Shown here piece by piece: positions 46,199 to 58,639 of a DNA stretch of 64,000 nt. The position numbers were made by a program, and so were the translations under genes. How positions within the stretch are numbered: the first letter of the stretch is position 1; each line of letters begins with the position of its first letter. This DNA comes from Xiphydria camelus (taxonomy: Eukaryota > Arthropoda > Insecta > Hymenoptera > Xiphydriidae), in contig OY783195.1 of the NCBI GenBank assembly GCA_963678675.1, forward strand, positions 15,480,143 to 15,544,142. The letters are read 5' to 3'. The notes under the pieces are model-generated. The model did not search any database. It was given only the letters and a program-made list of their open reading frames with translations, and was not told the origin of the DNA.

Positions 46199-46942
46199 TT
46201 AAGTAAACTGGAGCGCTTTTCTTAAAATTGCATTCACGTACCCTTTTCAATCCGATTTTTTTGCATTATCTTCTTTCCAGCGCCTCCTAGGTAAATGGTA
46301 GTTACTATGGACATTGTAGAGGATACAGTTCTCTACAAGTTTTGTTTAAAAATTTTTTTTTCTTAAAAAAATTTCAGAGTTACGCTTAAGTAAACTGGAG
46401 CGCTTTTCTTAAAATTGCATTCACGTACCCTTTTCAATCCGGTTTTTTTGCATTATCTTCTTTCCAGCGCCTCCTAGGTAAAAGGTACTTATTATAAAAA
46501 TTGTAGAGGATACAATTCTCTATATTAACACTCTCGCTGCCGCGTGTATCTCTAGCGATACATCCTGTATATACGAGCATGCGATACACCAGCCACTTGC
46601 ATGGGCGATCAATACTGTTAGTCTGACAGTATAAAACCCAAGTTTCAGTTTTGGCCTCCCATACGTATTAGCCACAGAATCAGGGGGTTTATAATCAAAA
46701 CATTAATTAACACAGAAAATGGAAAATTTTAATGTTTTTCGTTAAAGCAGATTTTGCAACTATGTGGATTTCCTACACAAAAGTCATAAATGGTAATTAC
46801 TACAAGACCTTTTGTCACTATTTTTCAAAAAAAGGTGAAATTTAAACTTGATAGGTTTAGATATTTTTTGTGAAAATATTACAAAAAACAGTTTATTCCG
46901 AATCCCATACCTAATGAGCAAGGGTACCGATTGCTCGTCCCT

Positions 46943-47220
46943 GACCATATCGCTCATGGGCTGCAACAGTGGCACAACTCAACATTGGAATGTTCCAAAA
47001 AGAGACGACTTTAAAAGTTGAATTATTATATTATACGAGCGTTGACCATTTGCTGCCAGATTATGATATATTTATCATAAAAATGCTATGATAATTATCA
47101 TAATATGGCAGCAAATGGTCGACGCTCGTATAATATAATAATTCAACTTTTAAAGTCGTCTCTTGGGAAAACATTCCAATTTTGAGTTTTACCACTGTTG
47201 CAGCCCATGAGCGATATAAG
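46943..47220. mobile_element. Palindromic MITE in fold-back element 2
   Basis: Arms of about 125 bp (ATCGCTCATGGGCTGCAACA...GGCAGCAAATGGTC) close over an AT loop. Confidence 0.8.
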
Positions 47221-48176
47221 GAGTCAGGCTACATCGAATGATGGTTAGATCCTTTGTAACTGGATGAGCCAGATGTCAGATTCTTCCCGATCGGTCATCT
47301 ATTGAATTCGTCATTTCTCCTCTTTACAAAGCTGACTCACTATTCGAGGTATAGCGATGCCTTGAGCCAACGCATTGATTAACTGCGGAGAGACGCTGGC
47401 TGTTAATTACATGAATCAAATAAACGATATGTGTGGACGTCCGCTTATCGTGCGACGGAACAGATGCTAATAATTAATTTTCGAGAAACAAACTGCATCG
47501 TGACGATACGTATGTACTCTACATTATGCACAAATGAGTACAATTGATTATGAAAATATAATGAATCGGTTATTAGCAAAGTTGTGAGTGAAAAGGGTAC
47601 CTGAATGCAATTTTAAGAAAAGCGCTCCAGTTTACTTAAGCGTAACTCTGAAATTATTTGTTTGAGAAAAAAAGTTTTAAACAAAACTTGTAGAGAATTA
47701 TATCCTCTACAATTTTCATAATAAGTACCTTTTACCTAGGAGGCGCTTGAAAGAAGATAATGCAAAAAACAGGATTGAAAAGGGGGTACGTAAATGTAAT
47801 TTTAAGAAAAGCGCTCCAGTTTATTTAAGAGTAACTCGGAAATTATTTATTTGAAAAAAAAAGTTTTAAACAAAACTTGTAGAGAATTGTATCCTCTACA
47901 ATTTTTATAATAACTACCTTTTACCCAGGAGCCGCTGGAAAGAAGATAATGCAAAAAAACGGGTTTGGACGCCATTTTGATAATTTGTGGCGCTGTTGTC
48001 AACGCTACGATTCTGCAAATTTAGTATGTTGTTTAGGATGTGAAATTGAGCTGAAATATCAAATTTCAAAACTCCCTGAATTTTTTAAGGGAAAGGCTCT
48101 TTTTAGCTCCCTGTTGACTGGGCTATACTAGCAATGTTTCAAATCGATATGACTTACAGTTATATCACAAAGAATT

Positions 48177-48781
48177 ACACAGGTTTACAAAAAAAAAAGT
48201 CCGGACTATTTGACCGGACCATGGTATTCCGAGGTATTTTTGCGTCCTGAATCCGATCCCGAGGTCATCTGAGCCCCATCACGTCAGGAAAATGAGATTT
48301 CAAGGTCATTTAGAGGATAAAATGACCATTTTTTGGAACTGAACCCGGGACAATTTCTCAAGCGACCTGTTGAGTTGGAGGGTAGCTGTTTAGGTCTTGT
48401 ATACCTTCCAAACATTGGAATGGAGTCCTAAATCTCGACCGGGACTATCACAGAACCACCTCAGTGGATAAAATGTTGCCATGATCGTTGTATCTCGCGG
48501 ATTACGATCTCCCTGTCAAGGCATCCAATTCCGGCGATCCGTTCACTGTGACATATTGACAGTGGACACAGCACTGACCCTAATGGGCTTAGAACCTTGG
48601 AGTCATGCTCTGGGTGCTGCTAAGGGCAGTCCCATTTCCTTATTTATTTATTTCGAAATCTCGTTTTTCTGACGTGATGTGGCTCAGATGACCTCGGGAT
48701 CGGATTCAGGACGCAAAAATACTTCGGAATACCATGGTCCGGTCAAATAGTCCGGACTTTTTTTTTTGTAAACTTGTGTTA
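48177..48781. mobile_element. MITE with ~140-bp arms
   Basis: Arms begin ACAAGTTTACAAAA-A(n), then GTCCGGACTATTTGACCGGA and continue through TCCGATCCCGAGGTCATCTG. The middle is unrelated unique sequence. Confidence 0.8.
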
Positions 48782-49970
48782 CCTTTTGTTTCAACATTTC
48801 GACTCGATGACGTTTCTAACATCAATAACGATTATTTAAATATGTTTTCGAAGGAAAATAAATTAAAAAAGCAAATATTTACACTCAAAAAGTTAAAAAA
48901 AAAACATTTATTTCAAAATTATCAAAGCAAAAGTTATAACCTTCGTAAAAGACATCTGTGACAAAAAAAACGGCCGAATCAGCCTCAAATACTCATAACG
49001 TTTTCAAAACTACAGCAAAAGAGCTAGGGTATGTCGGGTTAGGCAACTTCGGTAATTGAACTTTGTTTCCTCATAATGAACGAAAAAATGATGTTAGAAA
49101 TAAAACTGAACCAATTTTTTCTACCTTATGTTTTTCCGAATAATACCAAAATTTAAAAGAACTACCCACCACTAGTTATTCGTGTCTACAGCCGCCCGTT
49201 TTCACACATTCAAAACTTTTGACGATTGTAAATCTGTAACTTTTGAGATTATCGGCGCACAACTACGAAAACAAACGCCAGAGGCAATGTTACAGTACAG
49301 GCAAGCTATCAATGCATCGAAATGACTAAGTTTACGTAGTTGGTGGCAAAGTGCAGCATCACATAGTCGAAATAATTATGGTGTGTCGGGTTTGGGGGAC
49401 TATGTCAGGTTTGGTTCCCCTCCTCTACAACTTTTGTTAAAAAAGTTTTTCTAAAATCACGCTCGTTTCTGAGATGTATGCTACTGTTCACGGTGGTTGA
49501 AATACCTGGTACCTACTATTCATGCGAAAAATTACGCATGCGCAGTTTCAATCTCGAAAAAATACTACGGCTATCAACATGAAAATACGTATCCCTTTAT
49601 ATACTTTGCTCTCGAACATACTGTACCATATACCTTTCAGGGAAAAATATCTGTACCTCAGAACCACCAGATGGACGTAAGTCACATTCCGTCAACTTCC
49701 AAGGAGCTCAGTAAAAGTGAAAAAAAAAAATTTATCTAGCTCGAATAAACCTTAGGACTTACGCTCTTATAACCGAGCTTAATTTTAAAGAATAATTTTC
49801 TAAAGGGCATACGTTGTTATGGTTACGGAGAATAAAATTCTACGTGCAAAACGTTAATAACCGGAAAATATCTGTTTTTGGACTTACGTTCGTCTGGTTC
49901 TGAGGTACAGATATATTGAAACTGTTTAGAATTACTAAACTACTAAATTTCACATCAAATATAAAAATGT
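48782..49970. other. No gene recognised
   Basis: Contains an imperfect inverted pair, 49630-49690 versus 49880-49915 (ATATCTGTACCTCAGAACCA). A 75-codon frame at 48734-48961 (Lys/Leu/Asn-rich) has no motif. Confidence 0.35.
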
Positions 49971-50652
49971 GTTTTTCATCAAGAATGCCATTTTTTATTT
50001 CAGTTAGATTTTAATAAGCTGAAGTTGGGCCGAGATATAGGTAATTTATTACTATAGATGTTGAAGTGAGAATGTCTATTTAAAAAAGCATGTATAATCA
50101 AAAATGATCCACATTCAATTAAATGGTTCCATTTTTTTTATTACCTGCTCATTTCAGACTCTACGTCTATTTATTAGGAGATCGTGCAGGATTTCCTTTT
50201 AGAGCGATTTCAATTCGCAAAAACAGTTCCATAAACGCTACGTATGCATTCCGTTTTTCCGGGCACCGTTTATTATTTAAATACGAAATTACATTTATTT
50301 GGCACTGAGTGTCAATGACAGAGAATGAAAAGAGATGAAAATATTGAACCGAATGTGGATCATTTCCCGTAACAATCCTTGCCGGGAGAAATGCAATGCA
50401 AACGTAAATAGATTCTATGATGAGTGTGTTGCCAATACACGATACAAAAATAAATGGAACAATTGAATTGAATGTATATCATTTTTTGATTATACACGCT
50501 TCTTTAAATACATATTCTTACTTTAAAATCTATATTAATAAATAACCTACGTCTTGGCCCAACTTCAGCTTACGTTTAAAACTCTAGTCATTCCATCTAG
50601 AATTTTGGAAAAAATCTAACTGAAATAAAAAATGGTATTCTTGATGAAAAAA
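49971..50652. repeat. Inverted repeat element
   Basis: Arms 49971-50115 and 50478-50652 share CATCAAGAATGCCATTTTTT, TTTCAGTTAGATTTT and AGCTGAAGTTGGGC. No coding content. Confidence 0.7.
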
Positions 50653-51184
50653 AATTTCTCTGATGCTGTGAAATTTGGTCTTTTAGTATTGCAAATAGTC
50701 TCAATATGTTTTTCCTTGGGAGGTATATTCAAAATGAACATTTCATGTGAGCACGTTCTAAGTGTTGCCGTCAATCATAATTGTTATTTCGTGACAACAA
50801 TGAAAAAAAAAACCGTGAAATTGACCACCAGTTCAACTTTGACCTCGAATAACTTCCGAACTGATAAATTTATCAAAAATTCATAAGATACCTTTTTTGT
50901 AGGTCGTCCGATTTCCTACAAGAATACGTTTTGATCATTCGAATGCGCTAATCCGTTAACAAGTTATAAAAATGGAAAGTTTAAAAACAAATTGTCCCAT
51001 GTTATTTAAACGGGAAAAAGAAAATTGCGATGAGGCAGTTGTGTTAATACTAATATTAAGAGCTGAAACTTCAGCAGAATTTCTTTTTCGTCATCCTCAA
51101 CAATGTTTTCATAGTAATTAAAAAAAAATAGTCTTTTTTTTGGCCCACCCTAATATACATATATAAAGATGTAAATATTAAATG

Positions 51185-51187
<3 letters not shown>
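50653..51187. other. No gene recognised
   Basis: AT-rich sequence without visible structure. Confidence 0.3.

Positions 51188-51232
<45 letters not shown>
51188..51232. repeat. (AT)n microsatellite
   Basis: About 22 AT units. Confidence 0.95.
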
Positions 51233-51237
<5 letters not shown>

Positions 51238-51300
51238 CTAAAGGTTACTTTGGGGACACAATATATTTTGGGTTAAATCGATGCAGAATGGCATTATATA

Positions 51301-51874
51301 CAGGGTGTTCGGAAAAAACACCGACACAGAAATAGGGGTGATAGGTTACGTCATTACAAGTATTTTGATATAAGGGACCTATACCCGCAAGCGCGCGCCC
51401 CCTTCTGGAGATATCAACTTTTCAAGTTTATAACGACCGAGGTTGATCAAAGTAGAATAATAAGAAACGTATCAAGATGGTAACGAATATTTAATTTTAC
51501 GAGATACAAAAACAATGTACTACAGCAAATGCTCAAAATGACGGCCACCCATGTCCATGCAACATCGGAAACGATTCTGGATAGATGTGCCACTGCGCAA
51601 ACTGCTTGCGGAAAGGATAACCGCTTGGCTCAAGTCCTTGTACTTTTCGAAGATGATGCGGATACAATGAGTTTTCATTTGTTTTTCAATTGTACAGGTA
51701 GACAAAAAACTCAATATTATTCTACTTTGATCAACCTCGGTCGTTATAAACTTGAAAAGTTGATATCTCCAAAAGGGGGGGCGCTTGCGGGTATAGGTCC
51801 CTTATATCAAAATACTTGTAATGACGTAACCTATCACCCCTATTTCTGTGTCGGTGTTTTTTCCGAACACCCTG
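51301..51874. mobile_element. Mariner deletion derivative
   Basis: CAGGGTGTTCGGAAAAAACA ends with TA on both sides. Arms run about 150 bp. Between them, on the minus strand (51520-51590), the last codons of a mariner transposase remain: NRFRCCMDMGGRHFEHLL then stop. Confidence 0.85.
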
Positions 51875-52298
51875 TATATATTAGGACTATGTAGAAAAAA
51901 TAATAATAAAATTTCAAGATATTTTGAATTTTGCGTAAAACAGTTACTCTATGAGGACATAGCATATATTAGCGAATATGAGGACATTATATTTTGTAAG
52001 GAATGGCGACTATGGGGACATTTTATATTAATAGAAAAAAGTATTTGAATCAATTGCGTTTGACGTTTTAAACAAGTAAACACTACTAACTGCTTCTAAT
52101 TTCCTCTAAAATGTCTAAAACTAGAGACATTTAGAGTTACATATATAATGGTGACTTTGAGGACATCCGCTTGCTGAAATATACAGGGTGTTTCATAAGT
52201 ATTGTGACAAACGTAAAGGGGTTGTAGAGGGCATTAAACTAAGCAATCTTGACCGATAAACCTGTGTCCAGAAATATGCCGTTTGGGCAGGAAGGTGA

Positions 52299-52363
52299 AT
52301 GAACGTTTCATTCAGATACTGCCGCGCTTGCAAAGAAAAATGCGCCGGAGCGCCATCATGTGC
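52299..52363 (-). pseudogene. Mariner transposase piece, DGAPAHF region
   Basis: Encodes DGAPAHFSLQARQYLNETF, the stretch around the second catalytic Asp of mariner transposases. It is inverted relative to the C-terminal piece beside it. Confidence 0.75.
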
Positions 52364-52391
52364 GACAGTCCGCAAGGTCTCCAGACTTATA

Positions 52392-52604
52392 ACACCCTTA
52401 GATTTCTTTTTCTGGGGCCATGTCAAAACGTTGGTGTACGAAACACCTGTCAACAACGTGGAAGATCTATTGGGAAGGGTCATGGCCGCCTCCACAGTTG
52501 TGCAGGACATGCCTGGGGTATTCCATAGGGTCCGGACTACAATGCACAACCGTGCCACATTCTGTATTGAGCGAAACGGAGGCCATATTGAGTCATTTTT
52601 ATAA
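52392..52604 (+). pseudogene. Mariner transposase C-terminus
   Basis: TPLDFFFWGHVKTLVYETPV...VEDLLGRV...GGHIESFL and stop is the usual mariner C-terminal region. The third catalytic Asp (normally SPD just before xTPLD) is lost: the sequence reads VSRLITPLD. Confidence 0.8.
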
Positions 52605-52939
52605 ACATTAAAAATACAATTATTAGTTGCTTCGTGTTTCTCTCATTCACCTTCCTGCCCAAACGGCATATTTCTGGACACAGGTTTATTGGTCAAGATT
52701 GCTTAGTTTAATGCCCTTTACAACCCCTTTACGTTTGTCACAATACTTATGAAACACCCTGTATAAAATAGAACTAATGGTTCCTTCGAGGATATAAACA
52801 GTTGTTTTCTAAGTATTAAATATTTAGCAGATACAAATCTCAATAATGTTACATGAGCATGTATAATGTATCCGTGTAATATGATTTTCCATTTCACAAT
52901 ATAACGTCAATATAACACGTCTTGTTATATAGATGCTTT

Positions 52940-53210
52940 TTGAAACGAATTTTTCAAATCTAACTTCAAATTCGTGATCAGCGACCCGAAAAACTCCCCT
53001 ATACCAAATTTGGCATGAATCCGTCGATTTTCCAAAATCTCGTCGGCCGTATTGGATCCGCCATCTTGAATTTTTGAAATCTGACTTCAGATTCGTGATC
53101 AACGACCTAAAGAACCTCCTACACTAAATTTGGGATGAATCCGCCGATTTTCTACGAATTCTAAGTTTGTGCTAAATCTAGCGTTTCGACCAGTGTGCGG
53201 CGTTTCATGC
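52940..53210. repeat. Partial copy of the 58060 fold-back family
   Basis: Two ~120-bp units with GATTCGTGATCAGCGACC and CCTATACCAAATTTGGCATG, ending in GCGTTTCGACCAGTGTGCG. Confidence 0.7.
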
Positions 53211-53211
53211 G

Positions 53212-53982
53212 GCAATAGTGCAGTAAAAATAGGCGATTTTATTCCATGAAATACAAATTAATTCGGACAGGATGAAACCTATACCAATCGATAATGAAAC
53301 ATCCCCTGAAAAACATATCAAAAAATCCCAAAAAACTTTGGCCGGGAAATATGTTTAATTAACGAAAAAGTAACAAGAATTGCGGTCGAGCGTCCTTTGA
53401 ACGCTAATATTTCTCGTTCAATGGGCTCAATTAAAAAAGTAGAACTACCATTTTATAGCGCGGAAAATTTTCTATCAAAAAACAAGGGCAAACCCCTAGT
53501 TGAAAATGTTTCGTTTTAGTTTTATTAATGTTTTAAGCTTCTGCGGCGTCTTAAACGGCAAACGATCAGCTGATTATTTGGCTGTGGCCCTGCGTGACCA
53601 GGCCGTCGTAGCCAAGGGCCGCAGCCAAATAATCGGCTGATCCGTTTGGCGTTTAAGACGCTGCAGAAGCTTAAAACATTAATAAAACTAAAACGAAACA
53701 CTTTCAGCTAGGGGTTTCCGCTTATTTTTTATAGCAAATTTTCCGTGCTCCAAAATGGTAGTTCTACTTTTTTCATTGAGCGCATTGAACGAGAAATATC
53801 AGCGTTCAAAGGACGCTCGACCGCAATTCTTATTACTTTTTCATTAATTAAACATATTTCTCGGCCAAAGTTTTTGGGAACTTTTGATATGTTTTTCAAG
53901 GGATTTTTCCCTATGGATTGGTATAGGTTTCATCCTGTCCGGATTAATTTGCATTTCATATGCTATTTTGACTGCACTACAA
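53212..53982. mobile_element. Palindromic element, ~340-bp arms
   Basis: Arms share AGTGCAGT, CGGACAGGATGAAACC, TTGCGGTCGAGCGTCCTTTG and TTAAGCTTCTGC, closing near 53600 over GGCCGTCGTAGCC. The open frames to 54137 are arm by-products. Confidence 0.8.
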
Positions 53983-54204
53983 TTCGAGAGGCACTGCTCC
54001 GACGCGCGGGTGATTGTCCACTCGACGTGTGCCAAACACTTGCCAGAGCCGTCCTCCAGGTGCGTCGAAACCCGATATGTTTCAAACAGCGGGCATTATA
54101 CTCTATGCTGGCTGGTGCCGAGACTGTATATGTTTGATCATCCATTCTTTTATTTAAAACTGCTACAACCCAAAACCAAATCTGCAAATATACCCTGCGG
54201 ACCT

Positions 54205-54312
54205 TACTTGGGTTAAGCTTGAACCGGCGGTTAGCGTATTCGCAAACTGCAGTGTAACCGCCGGTTGAAGGTCAACCTTCGGTCAACCGGACTTTATAAT
54301 ACCGGTCCTAAG
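54205..54312. mobile_element. Hairpin MITE, CCGGTTAACC family, partial
   Basis: Inverted AACCGGCGGTTAGCGTA.../...CCGCCGGTT, with one terminus TTATAATACCGGTCC then TAA. Confidence 0.6.
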
Positions 54313-54728
54313 TAAATTTAATTAAAATTTCAATTAGCGGACCCAAATTTTCATTCCAACAATGTGAAAATTTATTGAAACAAAAAGTTTAGCTGCATCA
54401 AATAACATTTTTTTTATTCTAAACATATGCTATTTTACCAATTACATTTTGTTCGTATAAACTTTTCTTTGCTCGAATAAAAATTTGTGTTCGTTAATTA
54501 AATTTAGCCGAGTCAACTATAATGCTGCATGATTTTCCTCGGTACATAGAAGCGTTATTTTCCTCGTTTCAAAGGAAAACTTATATTAGTTACAATGTCG
54601 CATTATATAATTTTTAAAACATAAGAGTGTTCAAGTGACGCTAAAAGGTTTGAAAATTGATTTTGATCAGTTTCTAATATTTTTTTAAAACAATACAGTC
54701 GTACTCCACGCTACAGGGATTAGCTTTA

Positions 54729-54857
54729 GGGCCGGTATTATAATGTCCGGTTAACCGAAGGTTAAGCTTTAACCGGTGGTTAGACTGCAGTTTGCGAGTA
54801 CGCTAACTGCCGGTTCAACCTCAACCTTCGGTCAACCGGACTTTATAATACCGGCCC
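54729..54857. mobile_element. Hairpin MITE, GGGCCGGTATTATAA family
   Basis: Full-length hairpin with GGGCCGGTATTATAATGTCC at one end and its near-complement at the other. GGGCCGGT is also the start of the Harbinger-type families at 6012 and 6534. Confidence 0.75.
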
Positions 54858-54929
54858 TCTTAATGGGCTGTAATAAAGCGTATCGACCGAAAGGCACGTT
54901 CCCGATCATCCTAGATAGACCATCGAGTC

Positions 54930-55320
54930 CCGTAATTTGCATTTTTCCATATCTAGTAGTATCGTATTCCTTACTGACAAGCAGATGCAGGAAAATTTTT
55001 GTCAGTTTTCGTTGAAATTTTGAAGTGAACACGACGTCGAGAACGAAAGAAGAAATCGTCATGAACATATATTTATAGTTATTAATTGCTAAAAAATTGA
55101 TATAGCATCAATGTAGGGATAACAAAATAGAACACTTGGAAAGACTTGGTCACTTAATTCATTGATGCAACATTTTTGAGGCACCGAGAGTTCGAACGAC
55201 TGCTGCTTTTCTTCACGCTTTAATGAATTCGCATTTACGGAAATATCCTCCGAACTTTCCTGTGGTGCGGGGCAGGACTGTATCACAGCTGACTCTTCGG
55301 CGGCACCTTTAAGCGGCGTT
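54930..55320. repeat. Direct repeat A, copy 1
   Basis: Shares AGAACACTTGGAAAGACTTG, CACGCTTTAATGAATTCG and GGAAATATCC with 56335-56960, in the same orientation. Confidence 0.8.
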
Positions 55321-55503
55321 TAAATTAGCTAGTGAGTTGATAAAGTCAGTTGAATTCAAGTGAGTTGAATATGTTTCAACTAAGAAGCCGTTCAATTCAC
55401 GCAATCGAGTGAAATGAATGGGGTTTCGATATTCAATTCGCTTTTAAATCACTTGAATTCAATTAACTTGATCAACTCACTAGAGTGTAAACGCCGCATT
55501 AAA
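55312..55503. mobile_element. MITE, GCGGCGTTTAAATTAGCTAG arms
   Basis: Imperfect arms share GTGAGTTGAT/ATCAACTCAC, GAATTCAAGTGA and AAACGCCGC. Confidence 0.65.
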
Positions 55504-55520
55504 CATCGACGCGTGCGGTC

Positions 55521-55635
55521 TCTTTCTCGCTCGGGAGAGAAGTCAGGGCCGCATTAGTCTCTTTCTCGCTCGGGAGAGAAGTCAGGGCCGCTTTAGTCTC
55601 TTTCTCGCTCGGGAGAGAAGTCAGGGCCCGACTAT
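55521..55635. repeat. 44-bp tandem repeat
   Basis: Three units of TCTCTTTCTCGCTCGGGAGA followed by GAAGTCAGGGCCGC. A single inverted unit lies at 56853-56890. Confidence 0.85.
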
Positions 55636-55641
55636 ATAAGT

Positions 55642-56333
55642 AGTTGTTTCATTTTACAAAGTGCGTATATAGCACCGCATTTTTGAATTTGAGAATAGTT
55701 TCTCGTAAAAAATGAACGCACAACATATAGAAAATATGTCACCTAATTAGGATGATGATTAATATGAATACAATACCTAAATGGGAATAAAAAATGGAAC
55801 TCTTTCTCGGAATAGATAATTAAGTTGACCTTGCTGAGGAAGAGTAAAAAAACATTTGGATGTACATGCATTTTTTAGTTTTATAGCCTAGTATGCTTTC
55901 CTATTTTATGTAAAAGTCTGAGTTCCCAAATAACGTGCCGAACAATTTTTTTAACAATTGGGAATAACAATAAGGAGTCGAGCATGTAGTAGTTTTAGAT
56001 AACATGTAACTGTATACAGATTATAAGATGTTTTTTGTACTTTTTTTTACTTATGTACAAATTAATGTATAATATTTTGAGAACAAAGCAAGTAACTTAA
56101 TAAATATAATTTCCTTTACATTTTTTTTACTCTTCCTCAGCAATGTTAACTTAATTACCTATTCCGAGAAAGAGTTCCATTTTTTAATTCCCATTTAGGT
56201 ATTATATTCTTATTAATCATACTCCTAATTTTTGGTGACATATTTTCTACATGTTGTGCATTCATTTTTAAGAAAAACTATTCTCAAATTCGAAAATACG
56301 GTGCTGTACACGCTTTGTAAAATGAAACAACTA
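55642..56333. mobile_element. Inverted-repeat element
   Basis: Arms of over 200 bp (TAGTTGTTTCATTTTACAAA...GACCTTGCTGAGGAAGAGTA) around an AT-rich centre without coding content. Confidence 0.75.
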
Positions 56334-56334
56334 A

Positions 56335-56960
56335 TTTCCGTAATTTGCATATTTCCATATCTAGCAGTGCCGTATTCCTTACTGACAAACAGATGCAGAC
56401 AAATTTTAGTCAGTTTTCGTTGACATTTTTAAGTATGAACACGATGTCGGGAAGGAAAAGTAGAAATCGTCCGACTTACAAATTATAAATTACAATTACT
56501 TATCATAGCATCAATGTAGGAATAACAGAATAGAACACTTGGAAAGACTTGGTCACTCATTGTCAGTTTATTGATACGATACTGTAGAAGCACCGAGAGG
56601 GTCTGAATCCCTGCTGGGCCCCCTTTCTTGAGTCACTCGCAAGAGAAAGGTATACGTTTCTTAGCGAGTAGACCAATCAGGACCCCAACCACAACGGAAT
56701 ACTTGATCCTGATTGGTCTATTGGTTAAGATGCGTATATGTAACTTTACGAGTGACTCGAGAAAGGCCCCCCTGCTTTTTTTCACGCTTTAATGAATTCG
56801 TATTAGCGGAAATATCCCCCGAGCTAGTGCGGGGATGACTGTACTTATAATCGGGCTCTGACTTCTTTCCCGAGCGAGAAAGAGAGAGAGGTTAAATTTT
56901 CGATGGTTAATACTTCAAAGGTGCCACCGGAGAGTCAGCTAGCTGTTTAAGCTGTGACTG
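56335..56960. repeat. Direct repeat A, copy 2
   Basis: Second copy of 54930-55320, interrupted by the MITE at 56617-56770. Confidence 0.8.
56617..56770. mobile_element. MITE with CTG target duplication
   Basis: GGCCCCCTTTCTTGAGTCAC and its near-complement. CTG on both sides; copy 1 of the direct repeat has the empty site CTGCTGCTTTT. Confidence 0.7.
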
Positions 56961-57409
56961 TATTATAATTTTTAGAAGTGTACGTTATTTCCTCCTGGAG
57001 GAAATACATAGTATACTCACCACAAAGTTTTTTATTACAGTAAAAATGTCTAGAATCGTTGTTGTTTGAGATGCTGCTTAGTGATTTGTCTCAAAGAAAT
57101 TTTTTCCCAACGTTGGTAGATAATTTTACAAGAATTTAAATAAAATTGATTTATTTTAAAATGATAAATTCTTTAATATATTGGAATATTATTACAATTT
57201 TGCAATAATATATTTAAGCGCATGTATTGTAAGATTGCTGCAATGAAATTGCTGTATTGTAAATTTTATAAAATTAAATTTTAGCAGTCACACTGCAGTA
57301 TGGTACTGGTATTAAATGGTACTTTCTGAATAGTTGCTTTCAATTTAAAATGTAATTAAAGTTGTCCTTTTATAAATTGTTATTTCAAGGAGAGTCCTTA
57401 AAGAAACCG

Positions 57410-57645
57410 ACTAATGTATTGTTACTTTGGGGACCGTCCCCAAAGTAACACTGATTTTTGCTGTCCTCGAACTATCCGTAAGACTTGCGTTGATGATTTC
57501 GGGGACTGTCCTCAAAGTATACACTTCATGAGTAAACATTTCGGGGATTGTCCTCAAAGTACACAAATGTCCTCGAAGTAACCTATGCGTGCACGAATAT
57601 GTCCTCGAACTACACGTTACATATACGTAGGTATATGTATATACA
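57410..57645. repeat. Degenerate GTCCTCAAAGTA repeats
   Basis: At least seven scattered variants of GGGGACTGTCCTCAAAGTA, some facing each other (57425-57450 is a hairpin). The 114-residue minus-strand frame is a by-product. Confidence 0.6.
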
Positions 57646-57694
57646 CCTTGTGTTCTCAAACCTCTGACCCAGAGGAAAACCCTATGTTCATTAA

Positions 57695-57910
57695 CACTAA
57701 ACCTACCGGTACCGGTCAAATTGACCGTTTCCATACTTTTGCACAATTTACACATAGTTAAACGTTATAATACCGCTATCAAACTATATGACTTCTTAGA
57801 ATATGCATATAATATTATTCTTCAGTCTTTACTTCTGATTTTTTGTTCTCTTTTCCCAGAAAAATTTATTGTGTGTCCTACCTACCGCGGTTGGTCAATT
57901 TGACCGGTCG
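57695..57910. repeat. Possible piggyBac-type remnant
   Basis: Follows TTAA at 57691. ACCTACCGGTACCGGTCAAA and CTACCGCGGTTGGTCAATTT mark inverted ends about 210 bp apart. No second TTAA found. Confidence 0.4.
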
Positions 57911-58061
57911 ATAAAATATTTACAAAATTTGGTATAGACGTGGCAGACCAGATGGCAAGGAAATACAGTGTGAAGTCGAAAAGCTGTAGGTGGCCACTTC
58001 AGGTATTTTTTAATATTTTGAACCTAGCTGGAATAAATGCCTAGATTTTGTATAAAGAGAC

Positions 58062-58603
58062 GACGCACACTGGTCGAAACGCTAGATTTAGCACCAACTT
58101 TAGATTTCTGCATAGAATAATAATACTACAACCGTAGAAAATCGACGGATTCATCCCAAGTTTAATATAGGGAGGTTTTTTAGGTCACTGATCACGAATC
58201 TGAAGTCAGATTTCAAAACTTCAAGATGTCGGATCCAATACGGCGGACGAGATTTTCGAAAATCGACGGATTCATGCCAAATTTGGTATAGGGGGTTTTT
58301 TTGGGTCGCTGTTGACACATTTTTGAAATATAACTTCAGATTCGTGATCAGCGATCCAAAAAACTCCCCTATACCAAATTGGCATGAATCCGTCGATATT
58401 CGAAAATCTCGTCCGCCGTATTGGATCCGACATCTTGAATTTTTGAAATCTGATTTCAGATTCGTGATCAGCGACCTAAAAAACCCCCCTATACTAAATT
58501 TGGGATGAATTCGTCGATTTCCTACGGTTGTAGTACTATTATTCTCTGCACAATTCTAAAGTTTGTGCTAACTCTAGCGTTTCGACCAGTGTGCGACGGG
58601 GGA
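58062..58603. mobile_element. Fold-back element with ~120-bp units
   Basis: CGACGCACACTGGTCGAAAC and its complement bound inverted and direct copies of a unit with GATTCGTGATCAGCGA and GAATCCGTCGAT. Partial copy at 52940-53210. Confidence 0.75.
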
Positions 58604-58639
58604 AAACATTTCGAGGCATGAATTTTTATTCCAGTTAGC

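Larger units (their letters stand above)
45249..48123. mobile_element. Fold-back element 2 with ~187-bp satellite arms
   Basis: Same ends, same monomer and same middle block as 34509-37432, with fewer monomers (about three left, two right). Two MITEs are nested: 45541-46198 and 46943-47220. Confidence 0.85.
52184..52761. mobile_element. Rearranged mariner derivative
   Basis: CAGGGTGTTTCATAAGTATT ends with TA on both sides. Arms of over 100 bp run to GGCAGGAAGGTGAATG. Two transposase pieces inside lie on opposite strands. Confidence 0.85.

Noticed and set aside
49497..49739. 80-codon open frame
   Set aside because: Overlaps an inverted repeat and a poly-A stretch; no motif or splice context.
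53745..54137. 130-codon open frame
   Set aside because: Lies mostly in one arm of a palindrome, with overlapping frames on both strands; no motif.
57411..57755. 114-codon minus-strand frame
   Set aside because: Covers degenerate GTCCTCAAAGTA repeats; no protein motif.
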